Shown: positions 24,431 through 37,890, counted from the stretch's first letter. The stretch: 64,000 bases of DNA from Patiria pectinifera (GCA_029964075.1 CM057148.1:28327916-28391915); one strand, 5' to 3'. Numbers and translations: made by a program. Notes: generated from the sequence alone by a model not told the origin.

Positions 24431-27400
24431 ATGCGATCCTAAAAATAGCATATTATCGTACTTACGTATGCGCAATACTACTAATGAATCCACATTTCAT
24501 GGAGCCGGATATTCACGCTACACCAGCATGTAATATTTTATCACTGCGTGAAAGTTTCAAAGGCCATTAAAAAAAGAGCCGCGTAATTCTGATAAGAAAA
24601 CGATCAAACGTTATTTTTAACGTCGTTTCCAATAGTAACCCCTGGGTGGGAAACTTGCTTCCATTCATGTATCCTGATTAATGAATTGATATCGTGTACT
24701 TGGTGTTTTTATTTCTACGTATTTACGTATCTTAACGGTCAATGTGAATTATTACGTCCATTACACCTCAAAAAAAAAATCCCCCATACCATTTTACTCA
24801 TAAAACAAAATGTGTAATGTGATACTGCATAATGGCTGGATACAATTGTAACAGTTTAACTTTGAAGACAATCGTGTTTTCGGATCTCACGCCGCGATGA
24901 ATTGATTCTTTGTTTTGTACCCCAGACCCCGCATACAAAACAAACACTGATTTACAGCTCAGCCAGCCACAATACTATTCTTAATTTGCATGTGCAAGAT
25001 TCTTGAACATGCAAATGATCGAATACCAAGGTGAGATAGCACGCAGTGGTGGGCGTACTGCTCGACACCATGGGAACGAGATTGGAAAACGACCAACTAC
25101 CGAGTGCTTCCGACCACTCGTAGATACTGCAGTATTAGGCATCCTTGATCAGTGTCCGCGGACGTATACATTCACGTGAATGCAAACATCACTTGGTCTG
25201 ATTTTAAGCCAGATAATGGCTGAATAAGAAAGACTGGGTATTTTTTGACTTAAAGGTCCGTATTTTGATTGATGGTTTTGCATCAGCGGCAGCGTGGAAG
25301 ATCTGACAATAGACAAGGATAAACAACCACTACGGATGAAAGTTCACTGTCAGAATTCCCGAGCTCCCGACGGCTGTTTGATTAAAGCAAGGGAGTCTAA
25401 TAGCGAATATTGATGGTGACGTTCGTAACAGGATGGATGTAAGGATATTCAAGGATGTATTTCGTACAAATCGAGTACCTGATCGTTTACACTTAGCTTT
25501 ATGTCCGTTTACTGTAGAGAAGATAAGGCCATGCAATTAACTCAATAACTACTTTAGGTTCTTCGGCCTGTAGGTGTCACCTCTACAGACATACACGAGC
25601 CGTCGGGTGCAAGACACCAACATCACGAAACAGGTGTTCTTTGGGGTCCCGTTTTCGCCCGGTGTGCGCAGAGGAGAACACTTCGCGCGCTCTCTGCAAA
25701 ACAAACACCTCGCCATTATATTCCCATTTCCTACGGGCCCCGTCCGTTATCAATGACTCTCATTACAGACTTAAGATTTGTCAGCACGTTGTTTTCTCCA
25801 TGAGGATGAAGGCATTGAAATCTAACGCCAGAGCTAAAGATCAAGGCGTTATTTCTCCTGACTCCAACCCTCTTACCCTGACACCTTGACTTAGTCTGCC
25901 ACAAACATTTAATTATTCATAACGGAGCGATTGTGACTTGCCGACACAACTACCACAGGTATGGAGTCCACGGTTGGAATTCTTGGACGGGAAGTAATGC
26001 TGCTGTTTAGCATAGCCGTGCGCGACCACATTTGAATACATAAATGTCAGGTGACATCCAAACCTGCGTATTCTTGTCGAAGTTTGTACTAACTGATATT
26101 AACCTGAGTGTCGTGTATAACACCAAAACCCAAGACAAACACAAACAGTAACTCTAAGCAAGTTCCCACTTTACATAGGCCATTGACCTTTCCAAACCAT
26201 GTGATCAACACAGTAATGTGCTATATACCATGTGCATGTGACGTCATGCCGATAGGCAACCACCGGGCAACCCATACATGTACATGTGAGCATATTGTGC
26301 ATGTTATTTGGCCTACATTGTAAGCAGTATATGTCAACAATTAAACTATTAACATTTCAAGAGATATGCATGCAGTGCAGAAGAGAACTGTTTCCTGAAA
26401 GCCGGCATCACGTGACCCAACATCCAATTTGTAAAATGTCACATCGTCTGTAGGCCGTCCACTGCATGAGGGCGCTCTATGTCTCCGTTATGGGATGTAA
26501 ACGGACTCGAATACAATTAAGACATATCGATGCATGTTTAAAACCTTCTACAACTCTGATATTACGCTTCAATTTTGAGATTTAAGTAATGTTGCTAGGC
26601 TGCGTCAATGACAACAGTATTTCCGGTGTTTGTTCCCGGAAACTGACGTACAGCGCCCCCATGGTCATAGATGCCGCTGGCCTATCACCGAACAACCTCC
26701 GTGGAGTATTACTGCCCTAAATTTGGACCATAGTGCTCTCTTTTGGCAGTTATTCGATAGGATTGGTTCACACTTCAGCATGACCTTTAATATCTAGGTC
26801 CATTTATCCTAATATTATTAGGTGGAAGTGTACTCTCATCTCATTGATGAGCAGAGTGCAATCACCTTTATCACTGTTAGAACTTCCATAAAGTATAATT
26901 GTTCCTTGTGCAAGAAATGGAGGAGTCGTCAATAAAAGCAAATCTATTTAAGCTCAACCACAATTGAATGTATAACCTATTTCTGTGAAGTACTGTTTAA
27001 AATAACAATAATTCACCTCGAAATGTAGATATTGTTGGTTCATAAAACAACGAAAGTGAAGGATAAAAATGGTTTCTTTATATGGTTATTTGTTCATCTT
27101 GACACAGTCATTGTATTCCCTGCGTGCCAGGCATGAAAGATTAATATATAAATATCGAGTTAGTCTGTTTGTTGCTTATATGGAGACTGAGTTGAAATAG
27201 AAATACATATCAGACACACGCGTATCATTAGTGACAATGACGTAGAATTCATAGCACCTTGACCAAAATGACGTACGGATGAAGGTCACTGAATTATAGA
27301 TAGGTATGGCGACAGGTATCGACGTCGGCACAGTTGTATGGAAACTATTTATTTGATTGGAAGGTAAGCGACCCCGAAACAACACTCTTTGTAATGACAT

Positions 27401-27532
27401 GTATCAAAAATGGAACACAGTTAGTAAAAATCTTCCTAACGTTTTCACCGAACAAGGGTGACATTCAACTTCAAATGTACGAGGATGAGCTCTGCGCATG
27501 GTACACTAAAGTATGCAACCCCAGCATACCCC
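24431..27532. other. Unassigned sequence
   Basis: No coding or repeat structure recognised beyond single TACATGTACATG words near 26275. Confidence 0.5.
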
Positions 27533-27990
27533 ACCTCGTTCCCAGGGTGTCAAGCAGTACGCTCCCACCACTACCTGCTCTCCCACCCTGATACTGGATC
27601 ATTTGCATATCTTTTTTTATAATACGTATGCAAATGAGGAATAGTCTGGTGCCTATCTGTAGTGTCGGGGGTAAAAACAGAGTCAATTCGTCGCGGCGTG
27701 AGTTACGAAAAAAACATTGAAATTAATTTTACAAAGTTAGCCAGCCAAAATGCAGTATCACCATTTCATATTAATATGAGCAAATTGGAAAGGAAAGGAT
27801 CATTTTTGAAAAGGTGTGGACGTAATAATTACAACGAAAAAAACACGTTATACTTGTTGAAAATAACAACATCAAGTACACCGTATTATATCCATTACCT
27901 GCTAATTGCGCTATACAGGAAGCAAGCTCCCATCACGGGGCTTACTATTGGAAACGAGGTTGAAAGTAAAGTAAGCCCTGGGGACGAGGT
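27533..27990. mobile_element. TIR element with CCTCGTTCCCAGGG-type ends
   Basis: ACCTCGTTCCCAGGG at the left and CCCTGGGGACGAGGT at the right are near-perfect inverted repeats around 458 bases of AT-rich non-coding sequence. The 122-aa frame at 27662-28030 crosses the right end and is not a gene. Confidence 0.65.
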
Positions 27991-28320
27991 TGCAGCATAC
28001 CTACCTTTCAAGATTCGTGTTTCACTCTAACCCGGCGCTAAATAACACACAGTCTATAATAAATATAGCTAGGCCTTAATGCTGTTGTCCAACCTGCACA
28101 GTGTGCACGCGCCATTGCGGCAGGCGCTGCGGGTCCCTTTGTTTTCTTCATATTAATTTCCTCTGTTATTTCTATCAATTACCACACACAATGCACGAAT
28201 CAGTTCGATGCGACGCTTGGTTTATCGTTCAATATAATTTCCAGGGTGGAAAAATTTGATGGGGGAAGCTACGCCCACGTGCTGGTTTTTGTTGTTATTT
28301 ATTTCGCAGAATTATATGAG

Positions 28321-28495
28321 AATTAACCTATCGCGGTAGAATCGCGTCGACGCAGCTTGTGAAATATTGTCCAACTACATGACGTACAAATGGACGCGGA
28401 ACGCGCAAAATCTGAGACAAACAAATCCTAACGTATACAATTCAATACGGTTGTCTAAGGGGCGTGGCTAACTCGCATACCGCGATAGGTTAATT
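28321..28495. mobile_element. Short MITE with 17-bp TIR
   Basis: AATTAACCTATCGCGGTA and TACCGCGATAGGTTAATT are perfect inverted ends around a 175-base, CpG-containing, non-coding interior. Confidence 0.75.
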
Positions 28496-28790
28496 ACGGA
28501 GTTTCATTATCGCAGAAGCAATTCTTCTTGGTACCACATTGCAAAAATTTAAAAAGGGCCAGACATTATTGTTGTTCTATTTTCACTCACTAATATCCAC
28601 CATTTCCGGTATAAATTGCCCTTTAGTATGTGGCACATCGGATATCGGTGTTCAGAATTTAGCGAAAGTGGTTTTATCTGTGTGATGTTCCCAGCATCCA
28701 CATGTGCACACACACAAATCAAATCTCGCTTTGATCACATACTATTGGGAGGTACCTTGTGTGCGCTAGTTTAGTCCTATTATAATTTTT

Positions 28791-29092
28791 ACCTCCGCCA
28801 AGGAGGTAATGTTTTGATCGGATTTTGTTGGTCGGTTAGTCGGGTTGCTTGTCTGTTAACAAGATAACTCAAAATGTTACAGACGGATTCGCATGAAAAT
28901 GTTTGTAAGGGTGGTCCTTGGTACAAGTACAAATCGATGAGATTTTGGAAGTGATCCGGATCTGGGTCTGGATCCAGGATTTATTTTAAGGATTCTTCAC
29001 CATTTATGCGAGTATTTGTTTGGGGTGTAATGAAAATATGGCGGGAATTGCTTAGCCTTGGCGGAGGTTTGCGCTCTCTGAGTGCCTTCTAG
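28791..29092 (+). mobile_element. Family A element, best-preserved copy
   Basis: Begins ACCTCCGCCAAGGAGGTAAT; the exact complement CCTTGGCGGAGGT lies near 29055-29067, followed by the tail TTGCGCTCTCTGAGTGCCTT and CTAG. The tail can form a small imperfect hairpin (GCGCTC-TCT-GAGTGC) about 8 bases before CTAG. No open reading frame is present; a non-autonomous element is inferred. Confidence 0.85.
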
Positions 29093-31479
29093 CTGTGACA
29101 TTTACTGCTAATGTTTCTCACAAATCTGAAAGGATGCGTCGGCGTATTAGAAAGTGATATCAAACCGAGATAAAATGGTCCATTGTAGTTACGAATTTTA
29201 AAGAAGACATCGTTGTATTTAATATCGAAAGGAGATGCGAGGGTATTTTTCTTGTTCAGAAAATAAACTATTCAAAGAAAAATATAAAACTTATTGCATT
29301 ATAAATCTTGCTCCATATTCTAGCAATACTAGTCTTACCCTCCGATTTTGTTGGCGGAAAGATAGTAGCAATGTTCACACTATAGTTTTTTTTCTCGGAA
29401 ATTGTTCATTCCTTCAAGTCTGCTTTAACTGTTTCACATGCGATGGATAAATCAGGTGTGATGAGCATATCACCAAAATGCCTCTCATTAGGCCTAAGCA
29501 GATTGGTTTCTATGTCAACGACAAGTGTTCTTCTTTTTATTTTTTTTCTTCCAAATCTTGTTTTCTTCTTCAAATTATGCTGGGGCATAGCCAATATTAG
29601 CGTGGAGGTTGGTGATGGGAGCAAGTAACAATGGAGCCGGCCTGCACAACAATGGAGCGATTTTCGCTCGTGTTGTTAATCTTTGGATACAAAAGAGGCC
29701 TTTTATTGACACTGTGTAGTTTCATGGCGGTAGATTAAAGCTTAGCTATCATCAATAAAGAGGGTTTTTATTTTCGGAACTGACCTACTTGAGTGCTGGA
29801 TTACCGTGGTGCCCCAGCAGAAAGGTTTGTATGTCAAGTGCTGAATAGTAATGCGCTATCATTTGGTAATTGTAATAATTATATAGAATTTGCTTGATGT
29901 GATTCGTGACTTTTGTTTGTGGCTGGTGTTTGTTTTTCTTTATCGAAACCAGCATGGCAGGCGATACATGCATTGTTAATATTTCTCACAGGGTTACAAG
30001 ACCTTTCGGGGGTTGCTTATGTGTTCTTCATTGTGTTGTGTATTTTGTGTAAGTGTTGTATGTGTTAATTTAGGTTACATATATAAAACATAAACATGTG
30101 TATAGTAATACATATACTGGAGTTCCCTACCTGACAAGCATATACTTTTTAGGGACTCCATCCACATTGATATCTATTTATATTTATTATACAACTTCAG
30201 TTATGTGGAAAGTAAAGAATGAATGAATGAATGAATGAATGAAATTGTGAATACACGTGAAATAATTTCTGTATAATTTCGGGGGTTAAAGACGTCGATA
30301 CACTTATACAGTCAATGACATCATGTGTAGTTTTGTTTCTCCTTATCATCATCATCATCATCGTCGTCTTCATTATCATCATACCAGTATAAATGTGCCA
30401 TTATGACCGATATTATGTCCTTACAAAAATTAAAAAGCATGGACAAATTAATGAACACTTGGTGAAATACACACAAACTCAGGAATATTTAGCGAACCAT
30501 AATCGATTAGACTTGAGCTTTGTAAGTTATTAAACACAGTGCTGGATCACAACGCGTATTGTTCACGGTCATTAGCGTGAAATTGCGCCCTCATTTTCCA
30601 GTAACTGGTCGACTTCAAAGCAGCTGCGGCGCTCAATAATTACACTTCGGCTACAGAGGCGGCTCAATAAAGACTTTCACCGTTTTGTTTTATAACAATC
30701 TCTCTTTCTAATATCCTAGAAGAAAAAAAGCGCCATATTATCCAGTTTTGCGGTGTTGCATTTCACAGATGGTGTTTTCCGTTCAAGTTTTGAAATGAAG
30801 TGGATGCTTAAAACGGGGACAATTTTAATGTGTAATACATAAGGCAAATGCTCTTTTAGTATATTCCGCCTGACCTTTATTTCTTCAAGGTTGTAAGGTA
30901 TATAGCCTTTGCACTTAAACCGTTGCCTACGAAACTAACACGATTTTGATCACATCAACTACCGTACGCATGATAGCCATATGCATGCTGCCTGCCTGTA
31001 CGTTGTTGCCTGCCTATTGGCCCTGTGCAGAATTATTCCCTCACACTCATAGGTGAATGGGGAAAGATTAGAGCGCCATTACTGATGTGTCCTTACTATA
31101 TACGTTGTTGCGGAAATGCCACGGGTTGGTGAAAATTCAGGGCCCAATTTCACGGCGCTGCTAAGCACACGATTTGCTGCTAACAGAGCCTCCGTCTATT
31201 TTATGGAGACCGTAAGCATAAGCACAGCAAAAGGCATGATTATGATTCAAAAGTCGCGAAGCCTGTACGATATGGATTATGTCAGCCGCGTTTTTCGCTA
31301 AAAAAAACCTGTATCTGTGGTTGTAAAGGCACGTAAGGGGTACGTACATTTAATACAAATCTTTGCCAATTAACACAACGTCCAGTTGTGTTTGAAAGGA
31401 TTGATTCTGAAAAATCACAACGTTTAACATTTTAAAGATGGCGTCAGCACGTAAAACGGATAAACTGCAGCCCTAATTA
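29093..31479. other. Unassigned sequence with minor repeats
   Basis: Holds the microsatellites near 30.2-30.4 kb and a fragment (CAGGGCCCAATTTCACGGCG, about 31139) resembling the end of element P. No gene. Confidence 0.5.
30216..30243 (+). repeat. (GAAT)n and nearby (TCA)n microsatellites
   Basis: About six GAAT units; a (TCA)n run follows at about 30345-30362. Confidence 0.85.
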
Positions 31480-31915
31480 TAATGTACCGTATTTTGGTAT
31501 ATTTAAATTACACATTTTCCAGGGGTTACGATCGCGCAAGGCATGATGGGAAACAACATGGCGCTGCACGATCGTACCCACGGGGCACGAGGTTGTAAAT
31601 TTACTACACCGGCATAGCTGCGTTCCGCGCCACAATGCGCAGTACACGCGACGCGCGCACCAATCTCCATTTAATGAGTTGTTTACCACTTTTTGCGACA
31701 GGAAAATTCCATTATATAGCTAGAGGGGTGTTTCGAAAGACATGAAGTAAATTTGTTGAACAAAATCGATGGAAATATATAATTTTTAACTTGTTCGGAC
31801 CGAAAACTTTTGATTTTTATAACCGAAAAGGTTCGGCTCGGGTAATTATCACCCATCCAGACTCCAACTGGTCTTAAACATAGTGTTTAAAACCGGCTAA
31901 GCACACATTTATTCC
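31480..31915 (-). mobile_element. Family B element, reversed copy
   Basis: In reverse complement it carries the same outer hairpin half (GCTTAGCCGGTTTTAAACAC), the TTTTGTTCAACAAATTTAC word and the CpG-rich part (GGAGATTGGTGCGCGCGTCG). The far end is lost or diverged. Confidence 0.6.
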
Positions 31916-32917
31916 TCCTGGCTCCTACGACTTCGGACACCGAACCCTTTGAGGATCGTTTTATTGTTGGTCTTCTCGTGATTGGGGGGAGGGAGGTACA
32001 TTGTGGTGGTAGGATTAGATGGTGCAAGTTCCCTGGGTATTGTAGGTCTTACACTTGTATTCGAAACGAGATACGAAATCGCCATCAGTTATACTTGTTA
32101 ATATGGCTATCACTAACGGGACTTTTTAAATCCTTAAAGATATCCAGAAAAAAATCTTGGATCAACGTATAGACTGTATTGATGTAAAATATCTGTCTCG
32201 AGGTAGACTATAGGTACATTTGTCACTCCTATGCCCAACTTGACAACTTGCTTAGTGTAGCCTTACAACACGATTGCTTGTCTGCTTCACTTCCAATGCT
32301 GCTAATCCAGAGATGGCGGGGGCGGGCAATAAATTACCCAATATTCCTGTTTGTTCTTGGGGTCAAACTCTGCTCATCCCCAGCAACCCGACCTATATCT
32401 CCGTGAAGTTGGCTGCAATAGGGCCGAGTGGTTCGTATACTATTTACCCATGCATGTGAAACATGCTCTATCAGGCCAATACTCGTTTCATATCAAGCTA
32501 TGTTCGTGACGCTGCGTCCTAATCAACCGTGGTATTGTAGGAATCAGTCTGGCACTGTGCCTTGACACGGTAGCAATGAAGGTCTTACAGTAACGAACAG
32601 CTGAGATTTGAAGATTAAAGTACAAGTGATGTATCACGCAATGACAATCACGAGACTCGTCTGTTAGACCTATAGGACTCATCCATCGCACTGAAATAAA
32701 GTATAGGTCTAATGATTGCTAGGACACGCGACCTTGCACGTGGTAGCAAAAAAATAATAATACAATTATATCAATCAAGAATCATTAACAAAATAAAGCC
32801 CCGTGCGCTGAGGCCCGCGCGCCCAATACCTCAATCTTCAGGGGGTGTTTCCAGAGGGGATGGGTGTCATCCCTCTTTTTGTCGGCAAATAAATATCGTG
32901 TTCCTTGACCATGGATA
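31916..32917. other. Unassigned sequence
   Basis: No exon or paired ends recognised. Confidence 0.5.
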
Positions 32918-33107
32918 TACAGTCGGCTCTCGTTATACCAAGGTCGATGGGACTAGCCAAATTACCTCTTTATAACAGGAATGTTGATATAAAAGGACAG
33001 CGAAACAAAGAAACACAAAGAGAACCTGAGATTTGGGACCTCAGAATTTGCTCTTTATGAGCAGAACCTCTTTATAAAAGTGCTGTTTATAATGATAGTC
33101 GACTGTA
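32918..33107. mobile_element. Tigger/pogo-like MITE
   Basis: TACAGTCGGCTCTCGTTATA and the complementary TATAATGATAGTCGACTGTA bound 190 bases, with TA on both sides. The CAGTC opening and TA target are typical of pogo/Tigger elements. Internal CCTCTTTATA words are present. Confidence 0.75.
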
Positions 33108-34316
33108 CTATTTGTTTTGTGCCGTCACAATGATGTCATCACATATCAAATTACAAGCGATTTAACAAAATACTTTGATCTATAACTTTGTAACTTCTGT
33201 GAGGAGGTAGATATTGCGATGATTGTGGCACAAATGCTGAAATGGTCAAGCTGTGTTTATGTTCGGCATTTAGACGCTGTGACGTTTTCAAACTGGAAAT
33301 TGAACGCCAATCAATACAACGAAACCCGTTTGTGATATACGAACAAAAAGGATTTCTTCTCACTGCCATCGGTGAAATGATGAAATGTTTGAACTGATTA
33401 TCCGAGTGCCATTTTTCTGGGGCCATTTTCAAATAACATAAACTTACAACAAATTATATCACGCCCCATCGCGCGCCCTGCGTTTGGCAAATAGACAAAC
33501 GCCAAACATCTAGTATTTTTTTTGCAACCACGCGGATGTTCTCTTGTCTTAGCAATTAACTCCCTCCACTCCACCCATGAAGTCAGAAAACAGAACCTAC
33601 ATGTGGTGTGCATCGGAGAGGAAACACAATATATTATGCACAAATAGTTGTATAAATCTCCGCAAAGGTATATTTCCGACAGGAGCCTTAAGACAAACTT
33701 TTTTTCAAATTGTACAGCGTAAAATTAAAGTAGCAATTCTTCCGGTTGACTTTTGCGTTTAGAAAAAGGACGTCTTTGGCGAGATATGGGGCGAAATTCT
33801 GTTCGTGAAATCTCCAACAGGGTTCAACTACGCAAGGATTTTTAATTATATTGAGCACAGCCCGTGCCAAGGATTTCGGGACGGGGATTGGGTTCTGTCG
33901 TGTCTAGAAATGGAACGATTTGTTAATAGAAGAATTCAAGGACATGTGGGTGTTGGTACGGTGGATAAACGATGGTTGGTGGACGATGTAAGAAAGGCTT
34001 GAGTACTAGCTTCTTGAAATCGCCCATCAAAGAGAGAACGTTTGCGCCTCATGTGTATAGCAAATACATACAAAATAACTGGAAGGTTAGCGTTTGTTTT
34101 GTGAGGAATGCAGGGTATTGGATGGGGTGCGATATTGTCTAATATGATATTGCCAGCTCATTTGCAAATACAAATTAGTGCAAAAATAATTTATTGGAGA
34201 AAATATAAACACATTTTTTTATTTTTTTTAATTCGAATCGATCGCGTATTTACACGTTATACAGCCGGTTTGGTGATGTCTAAGTCCAAAATGAATCTTG
34301 ATTGAGCTAAGACAGC
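33108..34316. other. Unassigned sequence
   Basis: No supported gene. The 65-aa frame at 33805-34002 has no family resemblance. Confidence 0.5.
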
Positions 34317-34501
34317 TACAATCCTGGCCAAATCTCGCTGGGCCCCCAACCCCCCAGCCCCCGCTCAATGTTGACTCTCATTGCGCGGTGTGGGCTCCAT
34401 CCCCTGAAGAGAACAACATTGACCGGGGGAGCGGGGGAGTTGGTGACCGTTGGAGGCTAAGGTTATTTCTAAGTGTCCCAACCATTTTGGCCGGGATTGT
34501 A
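34317..34501. mobile_element. MITE with TACAATCC ends
   Basis: TACAATCCTGGCCAAA and TTTGGCCGGGATTGTA are near-perfect inverted ends around 185 bases. G-rich and C-rich inner arms (CCCCCGCTCAATGTT against AACATTGACCGGGGG) extend the hairpin. TA sits at both outer edges. Confidence 0.75.
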
Positions 34502-36281
34502 TAGGTTACATGCAAAAATGTGCGAACGTAAACGTAGACGTATTGATTACACTTAACTTCTGGTTTGATTGCACACAGAGGGGGCGATTTGTTGTCAACA
34601 TGTGGGGAAGGGTAGACGGGGGACCAGCAGGAGGGGGGGGGGGTGGAAGTTCGAAGAGCTGGGGCGGGGGCTGGACACACCCTATTATAGAGGGCGCTTT
34701 ATCAGAGATGTTTATGCACCGATCTTTTTTGATGATTAGCTGTTTCGGCAAGTTAGCCAAAACAGCTCTTGTTTTCGTTAAGATTGTTTTTCGTCTTGCT
34801 GCTCCGGCAATTGCGGAAAGAACCTTGGTTTTTGTTGGCTTTTCCAGACAACATAAAAAGCCTGATTGTTTTCTTCTTTTTTTTTGAATCCCCAAAACCA
34901 TAGACCTTGTACACGTTTTTGTTTTTCTTACAGCCACTTTCGACAGAAAAAAAGGTATATTCCAATAAAACTGTATACAAACAAATACCAAGTTTGTCCA
35001 CACACGTGTGTGAGATATGGCCAATGTTATTGCAATTCACGGTGCACGAAGTGATATTATTTTGTCTCATTGACTTATGTATGAACAAAATGGTTTTTGA
35101 CCATTTTGTTCTGTAAATGGCAGCCATTTCTAAATTTAGGCTATATTTTCAACACCGTTTTCACCATATACCGCCAAGATCCTGAAGTTTGGGGAATATC
35201 TTAAAACAATTTTAACATGTCTCCCCAATTTTGAGAAACCTGCCTCTGAAAAAAAGTGTCAACTTTTTTTTGGACCAACCTGTACAGAACATCTGCTATT
35301 TGACAGGCTGATAATAGAAATGAATAATAGGGATTTTTTTGATAAATATTCCTGTCAAAACTCGTGAAAGCAAATTTCTAACTAATGCTGAAGAGCGAAA
35401 CGTCGGAAAACAATCGACATTATATGGCTGTAGTTTTATTTATCTGCCTGATATCGTTACTTTTGTTTAAAAGGTATAAAATTCGGTATAAAAATGGTGC
35501 CGCAAGAGCGAGAAAAATGTGGGTAATATTTTTTTCAGAAGTAGCAATGCCTGATCGTCACACTTCACAGTTTAATTTTGCGCACGTAGCCCCCCCCCTT
35601 CCGGATCGCCGTCTACGACGTCACAGCATTAGGATGAGTCATGGTCAAAAAAAAACTGCAGCTGACATTATTGGCAACACAACATGATCGTGAATGGGTT
35701 ATGAATGATCAATTTTAATTAAGAACGGCATTGCAGAAACTCATCATTTCATATATATATAACTTCCGACCTGACAACGTTATTTTAACAAAACATTATG
35801 CGTCTTTCTGGAGTTTTTTCTGTTTAACTTGGCTCGTTGGGGCTTCCGTACATTTTCATGCGCGCTTTGCGAAACAAAAATCGCTGAAAGTGCGCCCCCT
35901 ATGTGCATTACACTTCGTATGAACTATGAGTGAACAAGCCGGGTTACCATCTTGCGAGCCAAGTGCAACTTTACCATTCGTCGATATCTGTATACAGGTG
36001 CGACAATTTTTCGCCTCGTTGTAACTTGTAAGTTAATTGATTCTTGAATATTAGAATGCAGTATCCTGCCACAAATTACTACCTTATTAGTTGGTCTTCG
36101 TAACGCTATGGGATTTGGTTGGGCCCCTTGACAGTCATGACAGTGGCGTATGCCGTAGCACGGTCAGTATTGGGGGTGTTGGGGGGTGTTAAACATTTCT
36201 TCGATGGGGGCGCTGTTCAAAACCGACAATTATGCACACCAATTGACAATATACATGATAGGCCTATATGGTACTTTTCAG
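34502..36281. other. Unassigned sequence
   Basis: Contains a G-rich stretch near 34610-34670 and a 13-bp perfect hairpin GAACAAAATGGTT / CCATTTTGTTC at about 35082-35112. The overlapping frames of 145-172 aa on both strands near 34.5-35.0 kb overlap each other and look random. Confidence 0.5.
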
Positions 36282-36290
36282 GGCGATACA

Positions 36291-37764
36291 TACTCCTAGA
36301 ACTATGAGGCTCCGTGTGAGCGGAGCCTCATAGAGTCAGAAGCCCGCAAAATTGCTGTCAACACAAAACACTAATTAAGTACAAAAACGTCCATTCCAAA
36401 TAAGCCATTTCCCACAGAACCGCTGCACAGTTTGCCCCTAAACTCCGTACAGTACCTCATGACATACTCACGTTATGTGCACCAAACAAACATCGGTGGA
36501 TTCTGTCTGTTTTTAGGCCAAAATGATGAAAAATATGCCCTTTCCGCACTGAGCCAACCTAACACTTGAATCGAGCACGCGCGCTGATATCGCAGTCATT
36601 TTCGGGTTCGATCGCTCGGAGCGCGCCGCGGGGGGTACGTACTTGCACTTGTACGCATGCGCGTACTATCAATCCGCTCCTACACCATTAGTCTGGTTCC
36701 CAGACCAAAAGATTCCGACTATTCCTGATGAATCTTAGGTCCGGTAGCCTCCGGTAATACAATGTATTACAATTTACGTCACGTGACTAAAACGGGAGGA
36801 ATTCCTCCTTTTTCCGAAAATTTCCGAAGTTTGCCGAAGTCGTTTCGTCGACAATCGGATAAAGCCCGAGTATTTCCGAGTATATAATATAGGTTTAATT
36901 AACTGCTAATTGCTTATTAATTTTATTTTAAATGAGTTGATAATTAATATTCATTGTTTTCATTTAGAAAACTTGAAATTCAACGACGATTTTGTGCATC
37001 AAATATACTCGGATCGTACGGCCGAACTTTTTGCTGCGTCATGTACAATTTTGAATTTGACGACCGTTACCGAGATTTTCCAAAACTCGGTCTTCATTCA
37101 GCTCCGCCTGCTAACAGTGCTTTTGGTTCCGTAATTTTGAAGATTCCAGATCAACATTACTCAGTGTTATCTTACGAAAACATCAAACTGTATTATTATA
37201 ATTATATGATATTACGAAGCAAGTGATTTATTTAAAAATTTGATCAGAACATTAAAAGCTACAAGTGATAAAGCGAATTCGGAAACGAAGCCGCGCTTTG
37301 AAAAAGGGCCATTAATGCCGTCATGTTTATTTTTAGCCACGGAGGCTGCCTGACCTACAATTTAGACGTGTAGACGTCGGGGGAAATTGTCAGGTCGGGG
37401 AACCAGACTACTACACCATACCCCCCGCGGCGCGCTCCGAGCGATCGAACCCGAAAATGACTGCGATATCACGCGCGTGGTCGATTCAAGTGTTAGGTTG
37501 GCTCAGTGCGGAAAGGGCATATTTTTCATCATTTTGGCCTAAAAACAGACAGAATCCACCGATGTTTGTTTGGTGCACATAACGTGAGTATGTCATGAGG
37601 TATTGTACGGAGTTTAGGGGCAAACTGTGCAGCGGTTCTGTGGGAAATGGCTTATTTGGAATGGACGTTTTTGTACTTAATTAGTGTTTTGTGTTGACAG
37701 CAATTTTGCGGGCTTCTGACTCTATGAGGCTCCGCTCACGCGGAGCCTCATAGTTCTAGGAGTA
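36291..37764. mobile_element. Fold-back element with about 347-bp TIRs and 9-bp target duplication
   Basis: The ends TACTCCTAGAAC and GTTCTAGGAGTA are bounded on both sides by the direct repeat GGCGATACA (36282-36290 and 37765-37773). The inverted arms run about 36291-36638 and 37419-37764. Each tip carries its own 32-base hairpin built on CTATGAGGCTCCG. Long TIRs plus a 9-bp duplication are the pattern of Mutator-like elements; that class is inferred. A second element (36689-37410) is inserted in the loop. No transposase frame is visible. Confidence 0.88.
36689..37410. mobile_element. Nested TIR element with its own 9-bp target duplication
   Basis: 722 bases with inverted ends TAGTCTGGTTCCC and GGGAACCAGACTA (about 18 bp imperfect), flanked by the direct repeat CTACACCAT (36680-36688 and 37411-37419). 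The interior is AT-rich without a convincing frame. Removing it and one CTACACCAT restores a 743-base palindromic outer element. Confidence 0.88.
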
Positions 37765-37890
37765 GGCGATACATTCGTAAAATTCAATAAAATGCACCCG
37801 GAACTGCCGATGGCAAAAACAAGGGCCCGCTTTCTAAATTAATTTTAAAAAGGGCACTCCACCACTTGTTCAGAAAAAAGGGCACTCTTT

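Noticed and set aside
27662-28030. 122-aa frame
   Set aside because: It crosses the right end of a TIR element and has no conserved motif.
34450-35127. Overlapping frames of 100-172 aa on both strands
   Set aside because: They overlap each other in several frames, run through homopolymers, and show no conserved motif.
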